From: Engraulis encrasicolus
Lineage: Eukaryota; Chordata; Actinopteri; Clupeiformes; Engraulidae
Assembly: GCF_034702125.1 (NCBI RefSeq)
Contig: NC_085874.1
Span: 391,001-455,000, forward strand
Length of the DNA stretch: 64,000 nucleotides
Reading direction: 5' to 3'
The first letter of the stretch is position 1. Each line of letters begins with the position of its first letter. Shown here piece after piece: positions 51,823-64,000 of this stretch. Both the position numbers and the translations under genes were made by a program. Under the pieces are notes generated by a model, which made no database searches, was not told where the DNA came from, and saw only the letters and a list, made by a program, of their open reading frames with translations.

Positions 51823-52497
51823 TATCTTGAGCAGCAATTGCTTGAGTGTTCGAGGTTCATTTAAGGTGCACTGACAAATATTGCATTAATGCATGAACTC
51901 TAATGAAGGTTTTTTTTTCTTTGTCCAGAAGTAGTTCTGCGCAGATTTACCCTCACAAATGTGTCTTTTCAGTGGTACACTGATGCAGTGCAGTGTGCCA
52001 AATGCAATAGCAAGTGTGTACGGAACTGAGCTTGGAAATATACACAAGGAGTGTAGTCTACACAGGTCAGAGGATGGCATGGACGAATGTGTAAGACGTC
52101 CCTTCTCTCTCTGTCACCCACAAGATAAATTTAAACTATCGTCCAAATATTTGCACCGCACACAAACCTCAGGTCTTCATTTAATGCTATTTACAGAGAC
52201 ATGGTAAAAGATAAGCTGATGACACATACAGCCATAAGCACCCATGATCCGAGTGTTGGGTGGGTGGCACGCGCGCACGCTCACGCACGTATGCGCACGC
52301 ACTATTAAATGCAACTAGAATATTCCCTGCCAACTAAGAATCAGATAACCCCTTGGAGCATTCTTTGCTAATTTCCTGTTGGGTGCCCCTTCATTTAAAA
52401 AAGGGGACCCTGCCTATGTTACATACATATGCATAGCCTACTACATATGGTCTAATCCTGGCCATACCATGTTCTAGCAGCAGTTCCCAAACAGGGG

Positions 52498-52556
<59 letters not shown>
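52498..52556 (+). repeat. (TG)n microsatellite
   Basis: 59 bp of TG, followed by an AT-rich TATATATTATATATTG stretch. Confidence 0.97.
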
Positions 52557-52846
52557 CTATGGTTATTATATATATTATATATTGTAAAATAAATATTCTT
52601 AGGTTCAAAAGGGGGTCCCAGCAGAAAAAGTTTGGGAACCACTGGTCTAAACTCATATTGTGTGGTTCTTATTGACCATGCAATTCATTTTAAAGACTTC
52701 ATTTAGAGACGGTTCCAGTAGGTGCAACAGACTGCACACTGTGCAGTTTACTCAGTGCTGATGACCTATGGGTGACCTTCCAGCTCATTTCCTGTCAGCA
52801 TCCTGTTGGTTAGTGTAAATAACCAGACAACCCCCATCTCTCTCTC

Positions 52847-53040
<194 letters not shown>

Positions 53041-53193
53041 CGAATACATTTATAATTAATCAATTTCCATTCCTTATGAAACATTGCAGAGATTGTTCGG
53101 TTACATAGTGAGAAGTGATCATATTGATCTTACTGAAACAGCTATTGCTGTGCCTTCTGCCATGTTGTGCTGTGTCACTTTTTTTATTTTTCC

Positions 53194-53195
<2 letters not shown>

Positions 53196-53234
<39 letters not shown>
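53196..53234 (+). repeat. (TG)n microsatellite
   Basis: 39 bp of TG. Confidence 0.95.
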
Positions 53235-53236
<2 letters not shown>

Positions 53237-56200
53237 CAATTTTCACCAACGTGTAAAAGTTGGTGTCCTCAGTATAGCCATAATGCAAATATTAGGTATG
53301 CCAAGGCAGTTGGATAATCAAGGTTGAAACTTATGTTCCTGCCCTTTTCCCCATGCGTCAGCTTAAAAGCAAAATAAAAGCAAAACTCAAAACAATAAAA
53401 AGCAGCTAAACTCCCAGACACAAATCGCAGGATTCAAAATTTGAATTGCAATTTAATTGCAAATTGCAACATGCACCAACAGACTTAAAACAAAGGCTGC
53501 TCAGTTTCAAACGTATTATCTGTCCATCAGTAACAGTACTGTATGCTTTACAGGCTATATTAGAAGATTTTGTGGTCACTTGAAGATGCAAAAAAGTTGG
53601 GCTCCAAATGGGAGGGGAAAAAAAGAAACGTTAGTCATGTTGTGCACTTGAATAAAAAACACAAAGAAATACATCTGTGCTGCTCCGGTGTTGTCCTTCA
53701 AGGGAAAATAAGATCTTTGGCGATTTACTAGGATTCATTCTAAATGCCTTGAGCCTTGTTTCTCTAACCTATGGAGTGACACATTTTCATGGCGTCCCTA
53801 ATTTCTCAGTGCCCCTTCCCCTGGTCTGCCTTACTTGTCCGTCTGTCAGTAAAGATGTCCCTTGTAGCCCTCGCACTACACCAAACTTTCTCTTCAGCAC
53901 AACCGTCTGTCACAGAGCTTCTACTCCCCCCCTCCACCCCTAAACCAAACCAAACCTCCACCCACATTGCATCCCCAAAACATTTTCTCCAGCCTGCAAC
54001 TTTGAAAGAACACCTGAGTCCAAACTATTCACCTCTTCCACCGATCCAGCTGTCTTGCAAAAAGTACAATACCCCCCATCCCCCTCCACAAGTCTCCTCC
54101 ACGTGCCAATTCCACCCTGAGCCCAAACCCTCTTCCCTGCCGTACGCTACTGTCAGTCAGAATGCTTCAGCCGCTCCATTCCCAAACTTAACTCTACCCA
54201 AACCCAAGGAAAACTTTCTAGTATCTATCGTCACCCCCAAACCGGCCAACCGGCGAAATTTCAGTTTAGCGAGTGTGTGTTTGGGCTAGTGAGATTAATA
54301 TCGGTTTGCCATTTTAGCTGGACCCTGGTGTCATCCACCACCACCCAATGAACCGTCTCCTACCTCTACCAAATCCTACTGTCTAGGGTTGTCATCTCTC
54401 TTGGGAAAAATAAGGGACCCCTCATTCACACGGTGGGGTATGGGGTTCCTTCCCCAGAACGGAACCATACTTTTGTTTCTTAACACTGGACCATTCTGTA
54501 TATCAAGGGATGGTTGGCAACCCTACTACTGTCTGTCAGAAAGCTTCTAGACATACACACACCAGCCTCCTGTACCCCACCACACGTACACATTCTTCAG
54601 GGCAGGGTGTGAATATGGACAGGCCAGAAGGACAGACTGGCTGACTAGCTGGGCCGCTGTGTCATGTGGGGCTGGGGGTAGGCAAACAAGGGCAAGTTTA
54701 CACAGGAGAAGCTGTACTGCTGCCTGCTTGCCTGCCTGTCTGTCAGCCCTCGCTCCCTCCAGCCCCGGCCAGGGCAAGAGGTGAGAGGTTTCCGAAACAG
54801 TCCTCCTTTTGAGTGACGAGTTTTGTGTGTGTGCGTGTACCTGTGGGTTAGACATAGATGACGAGTTAGACACCGATTTTGAGTCTGAATGCATCAGACG
54901 CCAAAGCCTGCGACTCCACTACAGAGCCCCGTCTCAGCACACGCACACATACACACACGCATGTATGAAGTGTTTAGGAATCAACAGTGTGGTGGGCAGG
55001 TAACGTAATGCATTCTAGACTTGAAAATGGTGACATTTTGGAGACTGTATTCACACCAGCGCAACCACATGAAACGCTAAGAGTCAAGGGTCTACATTTC
55101 TCCAGCTTGCCTCAGCATGTCTGATCACATTCCTTTCGTTAGGCTGACTGATAGGTACTAAAGGTGTCCAAACAATTTGGTGCCCATATTGTCCATTTGG
55201 TGCCTGATATTGTTACACATAATAATTCAGCAGATTTAGGAATTATCAGTTACTATTGGTACACAACACGCAGAAATTAATTTCAGTGACATGCAAGGTA
55301 TATTTATGTGAGGTACTTCATGTGTCACATGCCAACTGCCCATATGACAATGTCGCATTTCAATAGGTCAAAGGCAAGTTCAAACATTCTGATACTAAAC
55401 TGTATAGGACAAATATTTAACAACTACTGGAAACTAAGACCATGTTCACATGTACGTATATGGGTACTTCTGTGCATTCATTTGGGCTATTTGTTCACAG
55501 GGAGCTCTGCACTGGTCACTGATATACTGTACATGTAAACGGGATCAGTGTATGTAAACCCATAAAACATCCGTATTTAAAAATATATGCATGTGATTAT
55601 TGGTATTGGTATCATCAGGGTAGAGGTTGAATTAATCTTAACTAACATGCAAAGAAAGATAGTTGTATACTTGGCATACAGTAGACCAAATTGAACATTA
55701 ATGTGATGAAACCTCACCTGGTATTAACAAAAAAGTGGCAGAATTTATGAGAAGTCAGAGGTAAGGAGCAAGGAAGTGACGGATGTTTGTGGAAGGCTGT
55801 ATGTTCTGCTTTGAACTGTGCCCGTCATAGCAGGCATAAAACAAACCTTTTCCATGGGTGTGGATGGAAAACTAAACACATTTGAGACTGACACGTTACA
55901 ATCTTGCCTGGAATGCAATTGTGCCTCTTTTTCTCGCCCTCTCCCTAACTGTCTCTCTTTCCCTTTCTCTTCATAACTCCCTGTCCCTCTCTCTGATACT
56001 CTGAGGTAACCATGTTGCCTTCAATCAACACAAAACAACTTTTTCTTAGCACAAGAATCTGCACATTGATATGTAATTAGTCAGCAGCCCCCGGGGCAGC
56101 TACGGAAGGCAAAAAAGGCAGCCCGGGACACAATGAAACAGGTGTACCTTGAGCCATCTATAAACAGCACGCTATTTTCAAGCCGGGGCCTTTGATTTAG

Positions 56201-56624
56201 CTCAATATAATGGAGCAAAGAAAGAGACAGTCAGGAGTCACTGAAGAATAATCATTCATTTTCTCACACTCACTCACTCAGGTTTCTGGCAAAAAGGGGG
56301 CAAGTGGAGACATGGCAGGTCGAGTTTTTGAAGGGAAGGATAATAAAAAAAGATAAAAGACTGGGATAATTTATTAGGTAAAATCTATTCAGGGTAATGG
56401 ACAAAATGCAATGACAAAGTATCACCCAGCACACAGGGCATTATGCAAATAAAGCCCATAAATAACAGAAAAACACATTGACAAACACACACACAGGCGT
56501 ACACAAATACACACACGCACACAAAAGGCAATACATTCTGAGGAACCTCAATCATTTAATAGTTGAGGAACACAGCACATGGTCATTTTTCACTGACTTT
56601 TTTCTGTTACGATAATTTAAAGAG

Positions 56625-56630
56625 TTTATT
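56625..56630 (-). terminator. Possible polyadenylation signal of disp1
   Basis: AATAAA on the minus strand 22 bp beyond the stop codon. This would give an extremely short 3' UTR; another AATAAA at 56375-56370 is an alternative. The choice cannot be made from sequence alone. Confidence 0.25.
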
Positions 56631-56651
56631 GTTGATTTTCATTTTTTATGA

Positions 56652-59600
56652 TCAGCATAAACTTTCTGCAGAGGGTTTTGAATTTATGGCAATGACAGGC
56701 ACGTTGGTGCGTTCCGCTTTTGGTTTATTATTGAACTCAATAGAATTGCACTTTCCTTTCAAAGTCCTGTTGAAGCAGTTCAGTTTCTTGGGGGACGGGC
56801 TCGTTGCTGAGGCTGCCTCCTCTTTCCTCCCCCTGTGTTTTGGCTTGCACTTTTTCACACCAGCCTCCTGCGTCACAATAGCAGCAGTCTGAGTCTCGGC
56901 AAGTGTCACCTTTGCAGTGTCACCCTGTGCCCTATGGCAAGTATCTGTAGGCGCAGCAGGAGACACTTGTGTCTTTGCTCCTCCGGCCCCACCGGCCCCG
57001 TGACCGCATGCCTCATTTGAGGGAGGACACGAGAGCCCGCTGTGGAGGGACTTCCCCCTGCCAAATCGCTGCAGTTCATGGCTCACTGCGCAGCCCGTGT
57101 GCGTGTGCACTATGGGGCTACTCTGAGCCAAGGTGGGGAGAGGGTAAGGTGTTGTAAGTGGGAGAGGGCCCAGGCTGGGCGGGGGGCTTCCACCACATGC
57201 GAACCCTCCTCCCGGCTGATGCAACTGCTGCTGCTGCGCATGTTGTGGATCCTCTGCTGCTGCTGCCACTGAATCCTGCAGGTTCCTCACCTGTTGGTGA
57301 TGTTGGTGATGGTGCATGGGGTGCATGCAGTACCCCCTCAGGTGGCAGCCATTGGGGCCGGGACGCGGCACCCTGGGCACCTGGGAGCAGGGGTGGTGGA
57401 AGTGGGACGAGGGCGGGCAGTGCATGTAGTGCTGCATGCGGCAGTCCACAGGTTGGTACATGGCCTCCAGCCTGGGGAGGAAGGTTTGCCCACCTGCCCC
57501 TTGGACAGGTACTACCCCTACCCCTGCTCCTCCGTGGGGGTCGGCAAGGTTGTACTGAGGGACTTGGCACTGGTGGTCCCCTGAGCAGTGGTGGGGGCTG
57601 GGGGTCCACTGGGGGCTGGCAGGTTGCTGTGTAGGGTAGTCGCCACAAGAGCAGTTGGTGCCTTGTGGGTACTGGCTGCTACCTCGTTGTAGAAGTTCCC
57701 TCCCTGGAGACCCCAGGCCATTCTCAGGTCCCTGGCACGGAGTGGCTGCCACGGCCATGCCTCGTCCACCGTCAGGCACGTTCGTGAAGGCGACATGAGG
57801 GCTGCAAGGGTTGGCCAAGTGCCGAGTTGGACCCCCATTACAGAGCGGTGATCGAGGGGAGGTTTCTGGGGTCACATCGGTCTGGCTCTTGTCCTGGCTC
57901 CTGCCGTTTGACGCCAGGGGCTCCAGCTCATAGTGTTCATGCTCCACCTCCGTGGCACGGGAGGAGTCCAGCTGGTATTTCCCTCCACTGTGGCTGTGCT
58001 TGCCCTGGCCGCGTCCACCACTTCCACCGGCTGAGGAGCTGTCGCCAGAGCCCTCAGCGTAGGCCTGGCACTGGAGCTTCTTGGGCAGCGGGATCTGGCC
58101 GCAGGTGCCCTGAGGCCCCATGCAGCGGCACATGCACTGGAAAAAGAAAGTGGCGAAGGTCCAGCTGACACACATGATGAGCATGAGGAAGGTGCCCAGC
58201 TGCGTGTACGCCAGCACAGTGGAGGGCATCATCATGGCGCCTGCCACGAAGGTGGTGAGTGCCGCCATAAAGATGGCCGAGCCCATGCGGCTGAGGGAAA
58301 AGATCACTTTGCCCTCGCGGTCGGGCTCCGGGGCGAGCCGGTACGCCACACCGTAATGCACGGCGAAGTCCACCGACAGCCCCACCGCCACCGAGATGGT
58401 GACTGACTCCAGCACATTCAGCTCCCAGCCCAGCAGCACCAGCGAGCCCACCGTCACGAAGATGGTGCCAGCGATGGAGATGATGGCGTAGAGGCTGATG
58501 ATGATGTTCCAGGTTGTCAGCAGCATGACGCTGAACGCCACCACCACCGACAGCGCCATGGCCACCAGGGTCCCATTGGACAGGCTGTCCTGCAGGTCGT
58601 AGAACTCAAGGTTGCTGACCAGCCAGCCTGAGTCGAGGCCGCTGGGGGCGTTCTTCAGCTCCTCCTTGATCCAGGTGTCCACCTCATGGTAGAACTGGTG
58701 CATCTTCTCGTAGGCCAAGGTGAAGAGGTAGGTGCTCTTGAACTCCAGCACCATGGCCCTGATGGTGTCGTTGATGTCGAACCTGGGGCCAGGAGTCTTG
58801 CTGTCCAGGTGGTAGATGGTGCTGCGGTCCAGCTCCATGATGGCCCTCTTGATGCACAGCTCAAAGACCTCCTGCTTGTAGGGGAAGGTGGACTGGCTGC
58901 AGCAGGGGTAGACGGGCGCCTCCTCGCAGTCCTGGTTGTCCATCCACTGCTTGAAGGTGTCCATGAAGCAGCTGGTGAAGTCCTTCTCCTCCGGCTGATA
59001 GACGAAGCTCTGGTTGCGGAGCTTCTGGCAGAAGTGCAGGATCCACTCCTGGTTGGTGGGGCTGGAGATGTTGAAGGTGGTGTCCAGGGTAAGCTTGCCC
59101 TTGTTCTTGGGGTTCAGCGGGTCGCCATTGTCCACGGGCATCACGCCCCAGACAATGGTGATGGGCATGTGGAGGTCCTCACCGTTTTGCACTCGCTCGA
59201 ACATGAAGAGCTTCTTGTACTCTGAGTCATATCGCTCGAACGGGTGCGAGGAGCGGAACACCTGGAACTCCGAGAGCTCCAGGGAGGGCAGTTTCATCTT
59301 GGGGTTCACGCACACCACGTATGCCCCGCCGATGGTGATGGCCAGGAACCAGAAGAGCCAGAGGTAGCGCAGCTTGATGACAATGCACGGCAGCACCTTC
59401 TCAAAGAAGATCCGGGACGCCTCCGACACGGTGAAGAAGCACTTGTTGGCCCGCTGGCACAGGCCTACCCAGAAGGCCGCCGTGCTGCAGGGCTGGTGGT
59501 GAGGAGACCTAGACGAGCAGGGGAAGAGGTTCAGCAGGTAGCGCTCGTGTAGCACCACCACCGCTGGCAGCCACGTCACCATGAGGATATAGTTGACCAA

Positions 59601-61124
59601 GATAGCGGTGCCGGCGTACACGCCGAAGCAGCGGATGGCGGTGATGTTGCTGACGTAGTTAGCATAGAAGGCCGCCGCTGTGGTGAAGCTGGTGACGAAC
59701 ATGGAGAGGGCGGCATGCTGCAGCGTCACACCCACTGTCTCCGACAGTTCAGCGTTGGGCCGGTCGAACTTGGTGTAGTTCCACACGTCGCACAGCACGA
59801 AGGCGTCATCAGCGCCTATCCCCACCAGGATGATGAGCGCCGTCAGGTTCATGAAGGGGAAGAACTCGAAGCTGAAGACCACACGGTACAGGAAGTAGGA
59901 GACAATGAGAGAGCTGATGATGGCGATCATGGTCATGAGCGTGATGAAGACCGAGCGTGTGTACAGGCACATGACCACCAACACGATGGCGATAGCGATG
60001 GCCGGGTACACCGTGTCGGTCAGGAGGTAGTCCTGGAACAGGCTGTGCTTGATGCCAAACTCGATACCGGTGACAGTCGTGACACCGTCCGAAGCGTTCC
60101 AGTTCTCAAAGTTGTCCAGGTAGATGTTCATCATAGTCTCTCCTTTCTCCGTGGGGGAGATCAGCATGCTGTACTTGAGCACCGGTAGCGGCTGGTATTC
60201 CGTGGCACTCTTGGGGTTGAGGAAGTCCTTGTCCACCAGGAAGTGCAGGATCTGGTAGACGGCGTTGTACTTGGTGCACTTACGCGGCACGTTGCCGCAC
60301 TTGAGCTGGTCCTTGCGGCGCGTCGTCATGTCCCAGCACTCGGCCCCCAGCGTGCCGTTGTGGTAGAACTTGGCGCAGGAGCGCAGGATCTTGAGCGTGT
60401 GCGAGACGTCGCGCTCCGTGATCTTCTGGCAGGAGGACTTGTTGGTGAGCACGGCCACGTAGTTGCCCAGTGTCCAGCTGGGGCAGCAGGACGCCGCATT
60501 GGTGCGCTGGCACAGGCTCCAGTACTCATGGTGGGACCGCACCTGCCGACAAGCGGAGAAGAGGAGACACATGTGAAGAGGAGACACATTTGAAGAGGGG
60601 ACATATTTGAAGAGGGGACATATTTGAAGAGGGGACACATGTGAAGAGGGGACACATGTGAAGAGGGGACACATTTGAAGAGGGGACATATTTGAAGAGG
60701 GGACACATTTGAAGAGCAACAACTCAACAGTTGTGACGTGATCTCCGACCAGTCAAATTTGTCATACATTTGACTGTGCATATACTGTATTAAACAGTTG
60801 TGATGTGAGCTTGTGATATTTAGAATATGCACAAACAAATATATGACAAATTTGATAGAAACGACAGGATTTATATTAAATTGCACAGTAGTAAAAAAAG
60901 ACAAAAGCATTTTAAATCCACTATAACTGTTCATACTGCTTGCCTTTAAAAATTCCCAGTGTAATTTGGGGAACAAAAATGTTAAAATGACACAGATATC
61001 AAGTTCAATCATCACAGTTCTCATACCCGTGTATTATCCAGGTGGCACATAGACTTGATTGCTTGTATGTTCCAGAGGTTCTTTCCTTCCGCTGAGGCGA
61101 ACACCATCCTGGAATACCGGTCAC
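56652..61124 (-). CDS. disp1: Dispatched homolog 1, last two coding exons (5' part outside the window)
   Basis: RND-family transporter-like membrane protein that releases cholesterol-modified Hedgehog from producing cells. Two exons on the minus strand: 61124-61027 (98 bp, ending in codon Arg before GTATGA) and 60542-56652 (1,296 residues plus stop), joined in phase 0 across a 484-bp GT-AG intron. The large exon carries the extracellular loop, the first sterol-sensing block (about residues 178-345 of the exon) with GIGADDAF (aspartates of the RND proton relay), a second loop, and the second block with [11 protein letters not shown] (about 720-730). A cytoplasmic tail rich in Gln, His, Pro and Gly follows. 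Identity to vertebrate DISP1 is obvious over the membrane core and low in the tail. Upstream exons were not found up to position 64000. The tail and core are GC-rich compared with the flanks. Confidence 0.93.
60543..61026 (-). other. Last coding-region intron of disp1
   Basis: Bounded by GTATGA (donor) and a pyrimidine-rich acceptor CTTGTCGGCAG on the minus strand. Its 3' end is made of a 17-bp minisatellite. The reading frame stays open through the minisatellite into the intron, but the exon border is fixed by the acceptor and by similarity to other DISP1 proteins ([12 protein letters not shown]). Confidence 0.85.
60558..60717 (-). repeat. 17-bp minisatellite next to the disp1 splice acceptor
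   Basis: About nine copies of a GAAGAGGGGACATATTT-type unit (plus strand), with variants CATATTT, CACATTT and CACATGT, and one pair of units with GAGGAG instead of GAGGGG. On the transcribed strand each unit contributes CCCCTCTTC, so the array supplies a long interrupted pyrimidine tract ending about 10 bp before the acceptor. Confidence 0.85.
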
Positions 61125-61204
61125 CTGTCGGGGCAAACAGCAGCAAGCCAACACAAGTTATTAATGTATTCAACTCAACGTTACGCAATTTGAGAGAAAT
61201 ATAA

Positions 61205-61527
61205 GAAAGCGAAAGCGAAAGCACAACTGGGAAACTCCAACTCCCATTGTCATTGTGACACAGCACTCCACAGCACACAAGTGAACACTGCACACAACAA
61301 AATTGCATTTATTATATGCCTCACCCGTGCAAGGGGGCAGCCCCCAATGGCGCCCGAACGGGAGCAGTGCGGCGGGACTGTACCATGTTCAGGGTACCTC
61401 AGTCATGGAGGAGGATGGGGGAGAGCACTGGTTAATTACTCCCCCCACCAACCTGGCGGGTCGCTAGTCGAACCGGCAACCTTTGGGCTACAAGTCTGAC
61501 GCCCTAACCACTTACCCATGACTGCCC
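61205..61527 (-). repeat. tRNA-derived SINE, copy 3 (inverted, more diverged)
   Basis: Reverse complement of the same family: the tail (GAAAGC)n is at the left end and the GGGCAGTCATGGGTAAG head at the right. The B box is partly altered (GGTTCGACTAG). It lies in the disp1 intron just upstream of the 98-bp exon. Confidence 0.75.
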
Positions 61528-61742
61528 ATATAATTCATACCACCCTTACCACTTGTGCTGTACATGCAAGTAAGTGCATACAGCTCTTGTTTGTTTGTTA
61601 TAATGAAAGGTACTTTGCAACTACACAGAGGAGACATCATTTTCAGTACTTAGCAATACAATTACCTATAAGAAAAGATCTATAAAAACTAACATGGCTA
61701 TACCAATCTTTTAAAACCCTATATAAGAAATAAGTAAGAAAT

Positions 61743-61744
<2 letters not shown>

Positions 61745-61837
<93 letters not shown>
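61745..61837 (+). repeat. (TG)n microsatellite in a disp1 intron
   Basis: About 93 bp of TG ending in TATG. Confidence 0.97.
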
Positions 61838-61840
<3 letters not shown>

Positions 61841-62807
61841 ACACTTTTTTAGTATTGTCATAGGAGTAAGCACTCACACACATTCCATGTACTACGCACT
61901 ATGGGCTGTATTCTCCCACCCGGGTAATGGTGCGCAAGTCAAAGAAAGCGCGCAACAGTGCCTCCGTGCTTACTGAAGTGTATGACTTACGTGGGATTTC
62001 ACCAGTTGCGAGTTTTGCATGTAAATTAATCTTTAGCACATTCTCCCGTGCACTTAAGCGCTTTTCCCTTTACGCACATCAAAGGGCTGTAGTAGGGTCA
62101 AACGCCACTATGAGGCAAAATGTAATATTGCATTTGATGTCTGCTTGGCTTGCATTTTGAACATTTTACACGGTATGCTTTGTTGATGTTCCGTAGTACC
62201 GTCAGCGTGAGTCCAAATCGAAATTATATTCTCAGTTAGTAGAATCACTTTTGTGATTTATCGGCATGCATATGTGCATGTAGCTTATTAAACTTTCTGG
62301 ACTGATCCCTGACATACAAAGAGACCATGGGCCTACAGGTTGTCCTATCTGTTTAAGACATACAAATATTTACTGAAGCTCATTACAGCTCAACTTAAAA
62401 AGGTAGGCCTACATGTCAGAACATATCTTTGGCATTTCGCTTCTGGTCTCTATTACACCCCATCAGCTGCGTGTTTAAGTCCTGGCTTGGCATTGCATGC
62501 CCATGCCCAATTCCCATGTCTGCTACAGAATATAAAGTCTCCGGTTTTGCATGCACGTTTGCAATCAATATTTGTGTGGACATCGCTTCGTAGAATGTGG
62601 GGATGTGCGTGGTACCAATGGAAGACTCCTTTTCTGCCCTTTGACAGTGGTATGTATCACATGTGTCCATTTCCGACTTGTGGAGAAAGGGACATCAACA
62701 AATAATTGTATCTGCTGATCTGCCTACCTACCTACTGTATATCAGTAATTTCTTAAGCATGCATGCATGCAAGTGTCATATGCTGACGGACAGCTGAGAT
62801 CCACATA
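61838..62807. other. Presumed disp1 intron sequence
   Basis: I looked on the minus strand for the next upstream DISP1 exon and found no match. 61910-62060 is rather CpG-rich and may be a repeat end; the remainder is unique-looking. Confidence 0.4.
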
Positions 62808-62880
62808 CAGTACAGGCCAAAAGTGTGGACTCACCTTATCATTTAATTAATTCTCTTTATTTTTGTAGCTATTATTTTTC
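62808..62880 (+). mobile_element. Solo terminal repeat of another Tc1-like family
   Basis: After a TA (62806-62807) the sequence CAGTACAGGCCAAAAGTG and TGGACTCACCTTATCA resembles the end of the well-known fish Tc1 family with AGGCCAAAAGTTTGGACA. No second end is visible nearby. Confidence 0.45.
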
Positions 62881-62941
62881 GGTCTATTTTCAAGTAAACA
62901 TACCCAGTCAGTCGAGTCAATTTCAATTGATAAAAGGGTGT

Positions 62942-63930
62942 TTGACGTTTAAGGCCGTAACACACTTAAAGGAGGAAACATATTCCAATTCCTGAAAAAA
63001 TGGGTGGAAAAAATAGGAAGAAAATAGAAAAAAATTGGGATGTCAGTGAGTGGTGCGTGGGATTTCGCCCAATTTTTGGGAAAATGTGTCCTGCGGTGTG
63101 ACATCATTGGTGTGACATTTCTGTAAGGTACAATAAAATGATTAATATTCTGCACAAACATACCCCCAATGCTCTTTCCGCTATAGTTCCTTTAACTCCC
63201 ACCCCACACACACAAAACTACCCACCCCCACACGCCTATGCATTGTACAGGCAGACAACTGAGATTTCACTACATGGTTTCACTGTATTACTTGAAATAA
63301 CTGTGTGAATGTGACAAATACATCTGGCATCCTTTTATCCTTGCATGATGCATGAAAATAAGTAAGGATTGAGGAACACAATGCCTAAGCATGTCACACC
63401 ACAGGACATGAAGTCACACCACAGGAAATTCACTGCATTGTGGCCATTTTAATCCTTTTGCATTCGTGACTGACCTCCGAGCTCATGCTAACTAGATAAT
63501 GATATTGTGTTTAACCTTAATACGTGTTTTCACTCATAAAAAAACATTTTTTCGTTCCATAAGAGCAGTCACACCACGAGACACCATAAATGAACCTAAG
63601 CATTGTGTGACAGAAACATTGCAATATGTAGACATATTAAGAGGTTAATAGTCACCTTAAACTTCCACACCACTCTCCAATAACTGAGGTATAACTGGTT
63701 AGGAGCCTGCCTTTAAGACCCTTGTATTTGGCCTTGCAGCTGCCTGTCCACAAACCTGACTTGCATGTCACCCCGCAGGACGCAATTTGTGTTACAAAAT
63801 TGAACAATGGCAAAAATTCCACGGACCACTAAGAGCTTTATTTTTTCTATTTTTTTCCATTTTTTTCATCAATTTTTTCAGGAATTGGAATACTTTTTTT
63901 TTTTTTGGAGTTACGCCCTTAAACGTCAAC
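62942..63930. mobile_element. Long fold-back repeat element
   Basis: Left end TTGACGTTTAAGGCCGTAAC and right end the inverse with one change (GTTACGCCCTTAAACGTCAA). Both arms then share ATTCCAATTCCTGAAAAAAT and an A-rich stretch over about 170-200 bp, including GGTGTGACAT / GGGTGACATG and TGTCCTGCGG-type words. The interior has repeated CACACCACAGGACA-like words. Non-coding; family not recognised. Confidence 0.6.
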
Positions 63931-64000
63931 CAACCACAAGCAGAGAAGTGCTTTTAAAAGTCAGCAAATACAATGTGTTTGGGAATTAAGAGGCAATGAT

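Noticed and set aside
53789..54289. 166-codon proline-rich open frame
   Set aside because: No recognisable domain, signal, paralogue or promoter; such a frame can occur by chance in C-rich sequence. Transcript evidence would be needed.
57158..60593. Long open frames on the plus strand opposite disp1
   Set aside because: Antisense shadows of GC-rich disp1 codons; the translations have no family resemblance and mirror the disp1 codon pattern.
60558..60717. CRISPR-like array, or a CPLF-repeat N-terminus of disp1
   Set aside because: The units are 17-bp tandem copies without spacers in an animal intron; the open frame is a by-product of the repeat and the exon begins at 60542.
62416..62670. Next upstream disp1 exon
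   Set aside because: The minus-strand frame has no similarity to the DISP1 region before GDRYSRM and lacks a matching phase-1 donor.

Overview
The window is vertebrate nuclear DNA, almost certainly from a teleost fish. Genes are sparse and split by GT-AG introns, (CA)n/(GA)n microsatellites reach about 250 bp, and Tc1/mariner, hAT, TTAA-flanked and Harbinger-like elements, L2-type LINE fragments and a tRNA-derived SINE fill the spaces. A separate soluble TLR5 is a fish trait. The SINE and the very frequent word TAGGCCTA hint at a clupeiform-like fish, but that is a weak guess. No bacterial, plasmid or phage features are present.

Layout: 1-24.9 kb holds no gene I can support, only repeats, palindromes and microsatellites. 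A single-exon thrombomodulin gene (thbd) lies at 25.5-27.2 kb with a TATA box upstream. At 33.9-35.8 kb is a soluble Toll-like receptor 5 (TLR5S: signal peptide, leucine-rich repeats and cap, then stop). At 44.5-47.4 kb is the membrane TLR5 (TLR5M: ectodomain, membrane helix, and a TIR domain split by a 262-bp intron). Between them (37-44 kb) is a dense pile of Tc1 derivatives, LINE pieces, a SINE and a hAT MITE. A nested pair of Tc1-like elements sits at 49.8-51.8 kb. On the minus strand at 56.65-61.12 kb are the last two coding exons of dispatched-1 (disp1); its upstream exons lie beyond the window.

Function: TLR5M senses bacterial flagellin and signals through its TIR domain to MyD88. TLR5S is the secreted partner, which in trout is NF-kB-induced and amplifies the flagellin response; a kB-like site, inverted CCAAT and TATA-like box precede a candidate 5' exon here. 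The TLR5-DISP1 neighbourhood matches human chromosome 1q41, which supports orthology. disp1 (release of lipid-modified Hedgehog) and thbd (anticoagulant thrombin cofactor) share no pathway with TLR5 beyond position.

Most notable: mosaic similarity between the two TLR5 genes suggesting gene conversion of the ligand-binding half; a LINE segment apparently flipped between inverted Tc1 ends; a fold-back element nested in another Tc1 element at an exact TA; a perfect 66-bp inverted repeat; arrays of AGGTCA half-sites upstream of TLR5M; and at least 33 copies of TAGGCCTA where about one is expected. I found no clearly new multi-gene system.
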